Source of the DNA: Ruminococcus sp.
Lineage (GTDB): Bacteria; Bacillota; Clostridia; Oscillospirales; Ruminococcaceae
Assembly (NCBI GenBank): GCA_029060305.1
Contig: JAIDUG010000035.1
Span: forward strand, 1-64,000
Reading direction: 5' to 3'
Length of the DNA: 64,000 nucleotides
Part shown: positions 1-8,235 of the stretch, one piece after another
How positions within the stretch are numbered: the stretch's first letter is position 1
Layout of the letters: every line of letters starts with the position of its first letter
Made by a program: the position numbers and the translations under genes
The notes under the pieces: generated by a model
The model's database searches: none
What the model was told of the DNA's origin: nothing
Seen by the model: the letters and a program-made list of their open reading frames with translations, nothing else

Positions 1-2
1 AG

Positions 3-1475
3 CTTATCTGGACTTCCGGTAAGACTTCAACAGAAATAAAGAATCTCCCTGACGGTACTTATACACTCCACGAAGTATCAGCTCCGGACGGATACGAAGT
101 GGCAACAGACATTGAATTTACTGTTGAAAACGGCAAGGTTACAAGAGCAGATGGAAAAGACGTTGAAGACAATACAGTTGTAATGATTGACGAGCGTACA
201 CCTGTTGACGTAAAAATCAGCAAGCAGGATGTTTACGGCGGAGAGCTTGAGGGTGCAAAACTCACTCTTACAGGTAAAGACGGAAACGGCAATGTAATCA
301 GATTCAATGCAAGCAACGTTAACCTCGGCGAAGGTGCAGGATTTAATGAAGATTCCAACGAAACATCACTTTCATGGAATTCCGGCAGAACTTCAACAGA
401 AATCAAGAATCTCCCTGATGGTACTTACACACTCCACGAAGTAGTAGCTCCGAACGGATACGAAGTTGCAACAGACATCACATTCACTATTGAAAACGGC
501 AAGGTTACAAGAGGCGACGGAAAAGACGTTGAAGACAACACAATCGTAATGGTTGACGAAGCTATTGAAACAACAACAACCACAACTACTACTACAACAA
601 CTACCACAACAACAACTACAGAAGATGTTAGCAATGTAATAGATTCAAGAACAAGAACTACTACAACTACAACAGAAACAACAACTACTACAACTACAAC
701 AGAAACAACTACTACAACTACAACAACAGAAACTACTACTACAACCACAACAACAGAAACAACTACTACAACAACAACCACAACTACTACAACCACAACA
801 GAAACAACTACAGAAGAAACTACTACAGAAGAAACTACTACAGAAGAAACTACTACAGAAGAAACTACAACAACAGAAACTACTACAGAAGAAACTACAA
901 CAACAGAAACTACTACAGAAGAAACCACTACTGAGACTACAACAGAAGAAACCACTACTGAAACTACAACAGAAGCAACTACAGAAGAAACTACAACAGA
1001 AGCAACTACAGAAGAAACAACTACTACAACAACTACTCTGTCAGGTCCTGTTGGCAATGACGAAGGTTCAAATTCAAGAACTACTACAAATACTACTGTA
1101 GCACCTGACAGCGAAACAAACACAACAACATCAACTACTACAGAAACTACAACTGAATCTACAACAGAATCTGAAACAACAACTACTACAACAACAGAAA
1201 CAACTACTTCTACAACTACAGAAGAATCTACTACAACTACAACAGACGAAACAGAAACAACTACAACTACTACAACTACAAGAAGTACAACGACTACTAC
1301 AAGAAGAACAACAACCACAACAACTACTACAAGAAAAACTACAACAACAACTACAAGAAAAGTTACATCTGCTCCGCAGACTGGCGTAAATGATATGACA
1401 GCAGTAATATTCCTTATGGTTATTGCTACAGGTACAGCATTTGTCGCACGCTCAAAGAAAAAAGATGACCAGTAA
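3..1475 (+). CDS. Surface protein with Cna-B/SpaA repeats, Thr-rich stalk and sortase signal (5'-truncated)
   Basis: The reading frame is open from the window edge, so the real start lies upstream; 490 codons are visible. It opens with the end of one Cna-B (prealbumin-like) repeat and continues with a near-identical complete one; both end in the family hallmark TLHEV-x-APxGYEV followed by a short GKVTR.DGKDVEDNT segment. From about residue 188 to 455 it is almost pure Thr with spaced Glu, a likely glycosylated or extended wall-spanning stalk. The C-terminus has APQTG, a hydrophobic segment and KKKDDQ, the order of a cell-wall sorting signal, although Ala replaces the first Leu of LPxTG. Known Cna-B proteins are pilins or adhesins; a specific ligand cannot be read here. 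A strong terminator follows directly. Confidence 0.85.
   Translation, partial: LIWTSGKTSTEIKNLPDGTYTLHEVSAPDGYEVATDIEFTVENGKVTRADGKDVEDNTVVMIDERTPVDVKISKQDVYGGELEGAKLTLTGKDGNGNVIRFNASNVNLGEGAGFNEDSNETSLSWNSGRTSTEIKNLPDGTYTLHEVVAPNGYEVATDITFTIENGKVTRGDGKDVEDNTIVMVDEAIETTTTTTTTTTTTTTTTTEDVSNVIDSRTRTTTTTTETTTTTTTTETTTTTTTTETTTTTTTTETTTTTTTTTTTTTTETTTEETTTEETTTEETTTEETTTTETTTEETTTTETTTEETTTETTTEETTTETTTEATTEETTTEATTEETTTTTTTLSGPVGNDEGSNSRTTTNTTVAPDSETNTTTSTTTETTTESTTESETTTTTTTETTTSTTTEESTTTTTDETETTTTTTTTRSTTTTTRRTTTTTTTTRKTTTTTTRKVTSAPQTGVNDMTAVIFLMVIATGTAFVARSKKKDDQ
567..1365 (+). repeat. ACA/ACT/ACC trinucleotide-rich low-complexity tract (poly-Thr coding)
   Basis: About 800 bases made almost only of Thr codons (ACA, ACT, ACC mixed) with periodic GAA, arranged in units such as ETTTTTTTT and TTTEE. 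Synonymous codons are mixed, so the DNA is not a perfect microsatellite, but it is a candidate for length variation between strains by unequal exchange. Two short non-repetitive islands (around 627-655 and 1036-1120) interrupt it. Confidence 0.9.
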
Positions 1476-1487
1476 TCATCAATAAAA

Positions 1488-1520
1488 TTTCCCTCTCACT
1501 TCGGTGAGAGGGATTTTTTG
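1488..1520 (+). terminator. Rho-independent terminator after the surface protein gene
   Basis: Nine-bp perfect stem CCCTCTCAC / GTGAGAGGG closing a TTCG tetraloop, followed by ATTTTTTG. Lies 13 bases after the stop codon. Confidence 0.93.
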
Positions 1521-1540
1521 TCATTTATAAATAAGACAGG

Positions 1541-1569
1541 TTGAAATGGCAGTGCAGATATGTTATAAT
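1541..1569 (+). promoter_or_regulatory. Sigma-A promoter for the kinase-like gene
   Basis: TTGAAA (1541-1546), 17-bp spacer, TATAAT (1564-1569). It sits inside the longer possible ORF starting at 1546, which supports the downstream ATG at 1606 as the true start. Confidence 0.8.
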
Positions 1570-1605
1570 TATAACATCATATCTTACAGCAAAGGAGTGT
1601 TTTTT

Positions 1606-2523
1606 ATGAATATAGAAGTAACACGTATTAATGAAGAAATCGGAACAAATCCTCAGAATTACATTTTATCGGCAGATGAGGACTATATTTACAGACTGAA
1701 AAAAATCGTTGATGATATTATTCTGCACCAGCATGAACGTCCTGTTATAGTGCTGGCAGGTCCGTCAGGTTCGGGAAAAACTACAACGGCACTTACAATC
1801 GGAAAACTTCTCACTGAAGCCGGTCATAAAACGCATACTATCTCAATGGATAATTATTTCAATTCGCTTACAGAGGAAGAAAAACGTCTTTCTGCACTTG
1901 GTAAAGTTGATTTGGAATCCCCGTTACGTATTGACGGTGAACTTTTAAATGAACACATTGAAAAAATAAGCAACGGAGAAGTAATTGAAGTCCCTAAATA
2001 TAATTTCGGTATTTCCTCACGTGAAACACACGGAGTACCTTTGCACCATGAACACGGTGAACTTGTAATTTTTGAGGGAATCCACGCACTCAATCCGGAA
2101 GTAATAACAGTGCCGGACAGTCATATCTGCAAGATTTATGTCAGTGTCAGAACACGTGTTACTTGTGGTGACATTATTCTGCACCCCTCTAAAATCAGAC
2201 TTATGCGACGTATGATTAGAGACAGTAAATTCCGTAAGCGTTCATTGCGTGATACTATGAATATGTTCGCAAGCGTGGAACAGGGCGAAAACAAGTATAT
2301 TATGCCATATAAATACCGTTCAGATTATGATGTTGACACTTTCCTGCCTTATGAACTCAGTTTATATCGTGGCAGTCTGCTTGAAGAACTCCACGGAATG
2401 AACGACGTTCCGGAACTTGCGGACATTACTGAAGTAATGAATAATCTTCTGTCGGTTGAAAGTAAAGATATACCGTTTAACTCTATGGTGCGTGAGTTTA
2501 TCGGAGACGGCGAATTTAACTGA
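1606..2523 (+). CDS. P-loop nucleoside kinase, uridine kinase/phosphoribulokinase-like
   Basis: 305 residues. A Walker A motif GPSGSGKTT lies near residue 50, followed by a MDNYF segment (the Asp after the second strand, typical of the uridine kinase/PRK fold) and an EGIHALNP segment resembling the EGIHAL motif of this superfamily. It should phosphorylate a small sugar-bearing substrate using ATP in the cytoplasm; uridine/cytidine is the usual assignment, but the roughly 40-residue N-terminal extension before the P-loop sets it apart from classical Udk, so the substrate is open. The start is chosen at 1606 because AAAGGAG lies 8 bases upstream; the earlier in-frame ATG overlaps the promoter. 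It stands alone as a single-gene unit. Confidence 0.78.
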   Translation: MNIEVTRINEEIGTNPQNYILSADEDYIYRLKKIVDDIILHQHERPVIVLAGPSGSGKTTTALTIGKLLTEAGHKTHTISMDNYFNSLTEEEKRLSALGKVDLESPLRIDGELLNEHIEKISNGEVIEVPKYNFGISSRETHGVPLHHEHGELVIFEGIHALNPEVITVPDSHICKIYVSVRTRVTCGDIILHPSKIRLMRRMIRDSKFRKRSLRDTMNMFASVEQGENKYIMPYKYRSDYDVDTFLPYELSLYRGSLLEELHGMNDVPELADITEVMNNLLSVESKDIPFNSMVREFIGDGEFN

Positions 2524-2525
2524 TT

Positions 2526-3368
2526 TCAGAAAAGTCCCCGTACATCTTCGGGAGTGAGTGACGGCTGAAGTGCAAGGTTTATTCCGTATGCTATAAGCTG
2601 TGCTGAACGTTCAATCAGACGGTCTATTTCACGTGAAGTAACCATCATTTCAGGGAAATTTTCCGGTTCGGAGTTGGCGAAGTTTCTGATTATTGTGTGA
2701 ATATCTATAACAGTGGGTACACCTATGGCTGTCACCGGTATTCCCAACAGCTTTTCAGAGAGTTCCTTGCGTGCGTTTGCAACTCCGCTCCCTGGTGAAA
2801 TTCCCGAATCTGAAATCTGTATAGTAGTACCCAACCGGCTTACGTCAGAACACGCCAGAGCGTCAATGGCAATTATTCCGGCAGGCTTTATTTCACGACA
2901 GATTGAATGAATTATTTCAGCGGTTTCAATGCCTGTCTGTCCGAGAACTCCTCCGGCAAACGTACTCACACGTCGTAAAGATTTCATAAAGTCGTCCATA
3001 TTGTTTCCGAGTTCGTTGGCAAGGTGGCGTGTTGCGAGGACTTTCGAGGAAACGATAGCTCCCAGAGCATCGGGAGTTATATCACGGTTTCCGAGACCTA
3101 CAACCAGTATATCACCGTCCGGAATGAATTTTCTGATTTCTTCTGCGAGTTCGTGTATCATTTCCTCGTAGCCGTCAGAAAAATTAATAAGGTTATGTCC
3201 CTCGAGAGTGACGTAACGTCCCTTTGTTTTGCCGAGACTTTCCGTGTAGCTGTCGTCGTCAATGATTATTTCCGTTATATTGAAAATACCTTTGCGTGTG
3301 TGCATATGGACTTTTTCGGAAAAATTATCCGGAAAACTTTCGATTGCAAGGTCTGTACGGGTATTCAT
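2526..3368 (-). CDS. gpr: Spore germination protease GPR
   Basis: 280 residues. It begins with RTDLA, the sequence around the autoprocessing site of GPR zymogens, and contains VVGLGN..ITPDALG and IIAIDALA, the two blocks that carry the conserved Asp residues of the family, plus the Gly-rich ISDSGISPGSGV segment. GPR degrades small acid-soluble DNA-binding proteins when spores germinate, so the organism probably sporulates or descends from a sporulating line. AAGGAGG is 8 bases before the ATG. It is divergent from rpsT, a neighbourhood common in Clostridia. It is somewhat shorter than Bacillus GPR. No clear sigma-F/G promoter could be assigned by eye. Confidence 0.92.
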   Translation of the reverse strand: MNTRTDLAIESFPDNFSEKVHMHTRKGIFNITEIIIDDDSYTESLGKTKGRYVTLEGHNLINFSDGYEEMIHELAEEIRKFIPDGDILVVGLGNRDITPDALGAIVSSKVLATRHLANELGNNMDDFMKSLRRVSTFAGGVLGQTGIETAEIIHSICREIKPAGIIAIDALACSDVSRLGTTIQISDSGISPGSGVANARKELSEKLLGIPVTAIGVPTVIDIHTIIRNFANSEPENFPEMMVTSREIDRLIERSAQLIAYGINLALQPSLTPEDVRGLF

Positions 3369-3398
3369 TAAAAAAAACCTCCTTATTGTGCAATATGC

Positions 3399-3473
3399 TT
3401 GAATTGTTGAGAAAAATTTGGTATAATATTGCCGGTTTTGCCTATTGCAAAATCCGTCAGAAAATGATATAAT
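3399..3473 (+). promoter_or_regulatory. Two tandem sigma-A promoters for rpsT
   Basis: TTGAAT (3399-3404)-17-TATAAT (3422-3427) and TTGCAA (3445-3450)-17-TATAAT (3468-3473), both reading toward rpsT. Both have exact 17-bp spacing; the second has the better -35. Confidence 0.65.
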
Positions 3474-3514
3474 TATTATTGTCTCAGTAGGACAGGTGTG
3501 CGTTGCATCTGTCG

Positions 3515-3586
3515 CAGTACGTGAGTTATTTTGCGTACTTATTATCTGTAATATGCGGACGTTTTATACAGTCCGTCGGGGAGGTG
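3515..3586 (+). promoter_or_regulatory. Possible structured 5' leader of rpsT
   Basis: Two small inverted repeats lie between the promoters and the gene: GTACG (3517-3521) with CGTAC (3534-3538), and CGGAC (3556-3560) with GTCCG (3571-3575), the latter ending just before the GGGGAGGTG ribosome binding site. S20 synthesis is autoregulated in some bacteria; a role here is only inferred. Confidence 0.3.
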
Positions 3587-3592
3587 TAACGA

Positions 3593-3841
3593 ATGCCAAA
3601 TATCAAATCTGCTAAGAAGAGAGTTAAGGTTAATGCAACCAAGGCTGCTGCTAACAAGGCAAGAAAGTCAAATCTCAAGACTATTCTCAAGAATGCTGAT
3701 AATGCCGTTGATAACAAGGAAGAGGCTATCAAAGTAGCTATAAAGAGAGTTGACCAGGCTTGTGCCAAGGGTCTTATGCACAAGAACAAGGCTGCAAGAA
3801 AGAAGTCTCAGCTTGCAAAGAAACTTAATGCTGTCGGCTGA
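3593..3841 (+). CDS. rpsT: 30S ribosomal protein S20
   Basis: 82 residues, starting MPNIKSAKKRVKVNATKAA and rich in Lys and Ala throughout, with the helical-hairpin composition and length of S20. It binds 16S rRNA early in small-subunit assembly. GGGGAGGTG precedes the ATG by 6 to 7 bases. Monocistronic: a strong terminator follows within 30 bases. Confidence 0.97.
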   Translation: MPNIKSAKKRVKVNATKAAANKARKSNLKTILKNADNAVDNKEEAIKVAIKRVDQACAKGLMHKNKAARKKSQLAKKLNAVG

Positions 3842-3867
3842 ATCTTTTGAATAAAACAAAAAACTAT

Positions 3868-3906
3868 TCCCCTGCCAATGCTCACGATTGCAGGGGGATT
3901 TTTTTA
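3868..3906 (+). terminator. Rho-independent terminator of rpsT
   Basis: TCCCCTGC pairs with GCAGGGGA around a 14-base loop and is followed by seven T. Confidence 0.92.
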
Positions 3907-3998
3907 TAAAAAGTTTTCCCTGAAAACCGAGGTCTTCAGGGAATGGAGAGGGTTAATAATGTTTTGCAAAAAATGCACTGAAATTTCTAAAATGGATT

Positions 3999-5114
3999 TT
4001 ATTCGGTTTTGCCTGATGCAATGTTTGAAATATCTTCGGCAGTAATCGGGAGAGTCTCTGCCTTTATGAGTTTAGCTTCCATCATCTGAATAGCGAGAGC
4101 GTCCTGAGTTGTTAAGTTGCTACCTCTGTCTACAATGTCAGCATTTGCAATACCTGTTTCAGTGATTTTGTATTCGCTTGGATTTGAGATAGACTGCATA
4201 ATGAGTACAGCATCGGATATATTGACTACTCCGTCTTCGTTAGCGTCGCCGTATTTTACAAGGTAAGTAAATGAAGAACTATTCAAAGGATTTCTATCTC
4301 TATCCGTTGTTACTTTTTTCCAGTCCTGTTCAGTACCGTTATAAGTTACAGTGCTTACATTTGTATGCCAAAATGCCTCGTTTCCTATACTTGCTATATT
4401 TCTTCCGAAAGTAACTGATTGTAAACTACTATCATAAAATGCCTGTTTACCGATATTTGTAACACCGTTTCCTATAAAGGCATTTTTTAAAGATGCACAT
4501 TCAGCGAATGCACTGCCTTCAATTGTTATTACGCTGTCAGGTACAGTTACGCTTTTAAGACCGGTTGAATAGAATGCTTCACTGCCTATTGTCTCAACAG
4601 TTTCCGGAATGTTAATATTTGTGAGAGCCTTGCAGTTTTTAAAGGCAGAAGAGGGAATAGCGGTAAGTGGTGCATAGATGTCTATTTCTGCTAATGCCTT
4701 ACAGCCGGAAAAGCAGGCTACTCCGATTTCAGTAACGCTTTCGGGAATCTCAACGTATAAAAGGGATGTACAGCCCTCGAAAGCTGATGCACCGATAGTT
4801 GTTACACTTTCGGGAATAGTCACATACTCAACAGCCATATAGTCCTTGAAAGCGTTGTCCTTGATATTGTCAACACCGTCTGCTATAACGATTTCTGTTA
4901 TTGTAGGGATTTCTTCTTTTGAGGGGGTATTCTTGCCCTTGAATTTTGACATATCGTTTACAGTGAGTACGCCGTCATCGCTGATTTCATAGATAGCATC
5001 CTCTGCACTTGCTGTCATTGATACTGTCATTGTGATGTTTTCTGGAATGATTCCTACACTTCCGATAAGGCACAAAGCCATGATACCGGATAAAAATTTA
5101 CAATATTTTCTTAT
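3999..5114 (-). CDS. Secreted BspA-type leucine-rich repeat protein with C-terminal dockerin; probable ATA start
   Basis: 371 residues if started at the ATA codon at 5114-5112. The first ATG (5081) is about 40 bases from the only ribosome binding site (AAGGAGG at 5126-5120) and would cut the signal peptide. Starting at ATA, 5 bases after that site, gives RKYCKFLSGIMALCLIG, which aligns residue for residue with the signal peptide of the LRR protein at 20139. The signal peptide ends near ASAED. Seven or so LRR_5 repeats follow (pattern IGxxAFxxCxxLxxVxIPxSV). The last 85 residues hold two dockerin segments: GDANEDGVVNISDAVLIMQ, a typical calcium loop, and a more degenerate ADIVDRGSNLTTQDALAIQ. 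Known LRR_5 proteins bind host or plant surfaces; the dockerin would attach it to a cohesin. Confidence 0.85.
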   Translation of the reverse strand: MRKYCKFLSGIMALCLIGSVGIIPENITMTVSMTASAEDAIYEISDDGVLTVNDMSKFKGKNTPSKEEIPTITEIVIADGVDNIKDNAFKDYMAVEYVTIPESVTTIGASAFEGCTSLLYVEIPESVTEIGVACFSGCKALAEIDIYAPLTAIPSSAFKNCKALTNINIPETVETIGSEAFYSTGLKSVTVPDSVITIEGSAFAECASLKNAFIGNGVTNIGKQAFYDSSLQSVTFGRNIASIGNEAFWHTNVSTVTYNGTEQDWKKVTTDRDRNPLNSSSFTYLVKYGDANEDGVVNISDAVLIMQSISNPSEYKITETGIANADIVDRGSNLTTQDALAIQMMEAKLIKAETLPITAEDISNIASGKTE

Positions 5115-5210
5115 AAAAACCTCCTTAAATTTGATATGTGTAAACCCTATAAAACAAAAAAAAAAAAAGGATGATAATTTTGTGATAATAAGATGAAAAT
5201 TTCATAGATT

Positions 5211-5250
5211 ACAAAAAAACGGCGGATTCTATAAAAATCCGCCTTTTTTG
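5211..5250. terminator. Bidirectional terminator
   Basis: GGCGGATT (5221-5228) pairs with AATCCGCC (5236-5243) around a 7-base loop, with an A-run on the left and a T-run on the right. On the minus strand it ends the TetR gene, whose stop is at 5251. Confidence 0.88.
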
Positions 5251-5865
5251 TTATGTTTTTTCATTGCTTTTGTAACGTTCAATAATGAGACGTATCGTTT
5301 CATAGAGATGTGGTTTCAGTTCGTCCAGACTGCACGGTTCACTGTAAAGGATAGCTGAATAGCACGTTGAGGAGACAAGCTCTATAATCATAAAAAGCAT
5401 TATTTCGGGGTCTCTCAGTTCATACGGTGCTTCCTCAATCATTGAATAATATACTTCCGAAAAATTTATATCGTCATCATCTTTCGGTGAAGTAATCGCC
5501 GTCTTGAATACTCCCCAGCTGAGATTTTTTGCAATAAATGTAAGCAGTGACTTATTTTCATTAAGCTGATTTATTATGTTGTCTACTATCTTTATTATTC
5601 TTTCCTCAAAGTCCGGTTTTACGGCACTTTTTTCAAGTTCCTCTATGGCGTTTCTGAAAAGCTGACTTGACTTGTGTGAGACAAGTTTGTTTCTTATATC
5701 ATACTTGTCCTTGAAATAAAGATAGAAAGTACCCTTTGCAACGCCTGCTCTGTCTGCTATGTCGGAAATTGACGTTTTACTGAAACCTTTTGTCGTGAAA
5801 AATTCAAAAGCTGTTTTCAGGAGAGAAGTTTCCTTTAATTCCTTGTTTTTATCTACCTTGCCCAT
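5251..5865 (-). CDS. TetR/AcrR family transcriptional regulator
   Basis: 204 residues. The N-terminal helix-turn-helix reads TSISDIADRAGVAKGTFYLYF, the TetR signature; the rest is an all-helical ligand-binding domain without recognisable ligand residues. Start chosen at 5865 because GGAGG lies just upstream and because the promoter (5910-5938) sits inside the longer ORF. It is divergent from the MMPL exporter gene; three 13-bp palindromes lie between them, so it very probably represses both units and is released by a substrate of the exporter. The ligand cannot be read from sequence. Confidence 0.9.
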   Translation of the reverse strand: MGKVDKNKELKETSLLKTAFEFFTTKGFSKTSISDIADRAGVAKGTFYLYFKDKYDIRNKLVSHKSSQLFRNAIEELEKSAVKPDFEERIIKIVDNIINQLNENKSLLTFIAKNLSWGVFKTAITSPKDDDDINFSEVYYSMIEEAPYELRDPEIMLFMIIELVSSTCYSAILYSEPCSLDELKPHLYETIRLIIERYKSNEKT

Positions 5866-5909
5866 ATAATCCTCCGTTTTATAAATTATTTCCGGATACT
5901 GCTGTTTAT

Positions 5910-5938
5910 AGTATAAACCATAAAACAAAAGCTGTCAA
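5910..5938 (-). promoter_or_regulatory. Promoter of the TetR gene
   Basis: On the minus strand: TTGACA (5938-5933), 17-bp spacer, TATACT (5915-5910). Confidence 0.82.
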
Positions 5939-5948
5939 GTTCGCAAAA

Positions 5949-5961
5949 TGACTATCAGTCA
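5949..5961. promoter_or_regulatory. TetR operator 1
   Basis: Perfect palindrome TGACT-ATC-AGTCA, about 10 bases upstream of the TetR gene -35 box. Confidence 0.75.
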
Positions 5962-6002
5962 TAAATCTGCAAAGGCATAAATTGTGCAGTCCTACAAAAT
6001 TA

Positions 6003-6015
6003 TGACTTAAAGTCA
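6003..6015. promoter_or_regulatory. TetR operator 2
   Basis: Palindrome TGACT-TAA-AGTCA, midway between the two divergent promoters; the same half-sites as operators 1 and 3. Confidence 0.75.
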
Positions 6016-6034
6016 TTATTATTTCCGAAAACTA

Positions 6035-6063
6035 TTGACTAATGGTCATTTTTGTAATATACT
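6035..6063 (+). promoter_or_regulatory. Promoter of the MMPL/repeat-protein operon
   Basis: TTGACT (6035-6040), 17-bp spacer, TATACT (6058-6063). Confidence 0.8.
6036..6048. promoter_or_regulatory. TetR operator 3, overlapping the exporter promoter
   Basis: TGACT-AAT-GGTCA, one base off a perfect palindrome. It covers five of the six bases of the -35 box of the MMPL gene, a position suited to blocking RNA polymerase. Confidence 0.78.
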
Positions 6064-6098
6064 ATATAATATCAAATGAAAACGAAAGGGTTGATATT

Positions 6099-8213
6099 AT
6101 GGAAAAGTTGGGAGAATGGATTGTCAAACATAAGGTATTTATTCTTGTAATCGGCATATTACTTATGATACCTTCAGCTTTCGGTTATCTTAATACCCGT
6201 GTAAACTATGACATACTTTCATATCTTCCGGAAGATATAAGCACAATGAAAGGTCAGGATATTTTGATTGAGGATTTCGGACAGGGCGGATTTTCTTTTG
6301 TACTGCTTGACGGTATGAACGGAAAAGAAATTGCGGAAACCGCTGAAAAAATTGAAAATATAGACCACGTTTCAAGTGTTGTATGTTACGATTCAATGAC
6401 GGATATGAAAATCCCGAAAGAAATACTTCCGGACAGTATATACGATTTTTTCAACAAAGGCGATACCACAATGATGGCAGTATTCTTTGACGGCTCAACT
6501 TCGGCAGATACCACACTTTCAGCTATTGAGGAAATGCGTGATATAACTTCTGAGCAGTGCTTTATCAGCGGAATGTCTGCAATTACTGAGGATATGAAAA
6601 AACTTTCCGACAGTGAGACTATTATCTATGCGATTATTGCAGTAATACTTACAAGTCTTGTACTTATATTGACTATGGATTCTTTTATTATTCCTGTATT
6701 CTTTATGTGCAGTATCGGAATTGCTATCGTGTGGAATTTAGGTACTAATATTTTTCTCGGTGAAATATCATTCATTACTCAGGCACTTGCCCTTGTATTA
6801 CAGCTTGGCGTAACTATGGACTATTCGATATTCCTGTGGCATAGTTTCAAGGAACAGCAGGAGATTTTCCCCAACGACAAAAACACCGCTATGGCACACG
6901 CTATTAAAATTACTGTTTCGTCGGTTGTAAGCAGTTCATTTACAACGGTTGCCGGATTTCTTGCCATGTGTTTTATGAGTTTCACGCTTGGTCTCGACTT
7001 GGGAATCGTAATGGCAAAAGGCGTTATATGTGGAGTTATCGCCTGTGTTACGGTACTTCCGGCAATGATACTTATTTTTGACAAGGCTATTGAAAAAACT
7101 TCTCACAAGGAAATAATGCCGTCATTCAGTAAAGTTTCGTCTTTTATAGTAAACCATACGGGAATTTTTGTGACAATGGCAGTTGTACTTCTGATACCGG
7201 CATTTTATGGTTACAACAATTATGACGTTTACTACAAATTGGACAGCACTCTTCCGAAATATCTGGAAAGCGTTGTTGCAAATACAAAACTCGCTGAAGA
7301 ATACAATATGAACAGTACGCATATTCTGCTTGTTGATTCAGATATGCCTGCAAAAACTGCTAACAAAATGCTTTCAGAAATAAAGGACGTTGAGGGAGTA
7401 CAGTTTACAATGGGATTCAATTCCCTTGTGGGAAGTGCAATTCCGGAAGAAGTTATTCCGGATTCTGTAAAAAGCGTACTTAAAAGTGACGAATGGCAGT
7501 TAATGCTCGTAGGTTCAGAATATGAAGTGGCTTCCGATGAGGTAAACATTCAGGTAGAACATTTGAATAATATAGTTTCGCAGTATGATGAAAATGGAAT
7601 GATTATCGGTGAAGCTCCGGCAACAAAAGACCTTATTGAAATTACAGACAAGGATTTCAAAGTGGTGAGTATACTGTCAATTATGGCGATATTCGTGATT
7701 ATTGCACTTACTTTCAAGTCAATCACACTTCCGGTTATACTTGTTTCCGTCATTGAGCTTGCCATAATGATTAATCTCGGAATAGCATATTTCAGCGGTA
7801 CAGCTTTACCGTTTATAGCCTCTGTTGTAATCGGCACTATTCAGCTTGGTGCTACTGTAGACTATGCGATTCTTATGACAACACGTTACCGCTCGGAAAG
7901 AAATTCCGGAAAGTCCAAACAAGATTCTGTAGGAATTGCACTTTCCACCTCAATAAAATCTGTAATCACTTCAGCACTCGGATTCTTTTCCGCAACTGTA
8001 GGAGTTGCATTATATTCAGAAATAGGCATGATTTCTTCACTTTGTATGCTTCTTGCAAGGGGAGCGTTGATTTCAATGGTGGTTGTAATAACTGTTCTTC
8101 CGTCAATGTTCATGCTTTGCGACAGGATAATATGTAAGACAAGTGCAGGTTTTACACCGAAAGATAACAGCAATTCAAACAGCAATAACGAAATTCAGGT
8201 GAGTATAGCTTAA
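6099..8213 (+). CDS. MMPL/RND-superfamily exporter
   Basis: 704 residues. Two matching halves, each with one N-terminal transmembrane helix (residues about 10-30 and 350-370), a large extracytoplasmic domain starting with NYD / YDVYYKLD, and a block of five or so helices containing LGVTMDYSIFLWHSF or LGATVDYAILMTTRYR, the Asp-bearing helix that carries protons in MMPL/RND proteins. It should be a proton-driven membrane exporter of lipids or other hydrophobic compounds. Start taken at 6099 after GAAAGGG; the earlier ATG at 6042 overlaps the promoter. It is probably co-transcribed with the repeat protein 22 bases downstream and repressed by the divergent TetR. Confidence 0.9.
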   Translation: MEKLGEWIVKHKVFILVIGILLMIPSAFGYLNTRVNYDILSYLPEDISTMKGQDILIEDFGQGGFSFVLLDGMNGKEIAETAEKIENIDHVSSVVCYDSMTDMKIPKEILPDSIYDFFNKGDTTMMAVFFDGSTSADTTLSAIEEMRDITSEQCFISGMSAITEDMKKLSDSETIIYAIIAVILTSLVLILTMDSFIIPVFFMCSIGIAIVWNLGTNIFLGEISFITQALALVLQLGVTMDYSIFLWHSFKEQQEIFPNDKNTAMAHAIKITVSSVVSSSFTTVAGFLAMCFMSFTLGLDLGIVMAKGVICGVIACVTVLPAMILIFDKAIEKTSHKEIMPSFSKVSSFIVNHTGIFVTMAVVLLIPAFYGYNNYDVYYKLDSTLPKYLESVVANTKLAEEYNMNSTHILLVDSDMPAKTANKMLSEIKDVEGVQFTMGFNSLVGSAIPEEVIPDSVKSVLKSDEWQLMLVGSEYEVASDEVNIQVEHLNNIVSQYDENGMIIGEAPATKDLIEITDKDFKVVSILSIMAIFVIIALTFKSITLPVILVSVIELAIMINLGIAYFSGTALPFIASVVIGTIQLGATVDYAILMTTRYRSERNSGKSKQDSVGIALSTSIKSVITSALGFFSATVGVALYSEIGMISSLCMLLARGALISMVVVITVLPSMFMLCDRIICKTSAGFTPKDNSNSNSNNEIQVSIA

Positions 8214-8235
8214 ACGGAAAGGGAGTATTTTTATT

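Noticed and set aside
425-1318. Long minus-strand ORF of Val/Ser only, opposite the Thr-rich stalk
   Set aside because: It is the complement of Thr codons (TGT/AGT/GGT become Val and Ser), has no ribosome binding site and no plausible protein composition.
567-1365. Possible CRISPR array in the repetitive tract
   Set aside because: Repeats are trinucleotides in a coding frame; no spacers of constant length and no cas genes in the window.
1546-1605. Upstream ATG for the kinase-like gene
   Set aside because: It overlaps the -35/-10 region and has no ribosome binding site; the ATG at 1606 has AAAGGAG at 8 bases.
3362-3450. Sigma-G/F type promoter for gpr
   Set aside because: A CATATTG-like -10 can be read on the minus strand, but no matching -35 lies at the right distance.
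5866-5928. Upstream start for the TetR gene
   Set aside because: The gene's own promoter lies inside this stretch, and GGAGG precedes the ATG at 5865.
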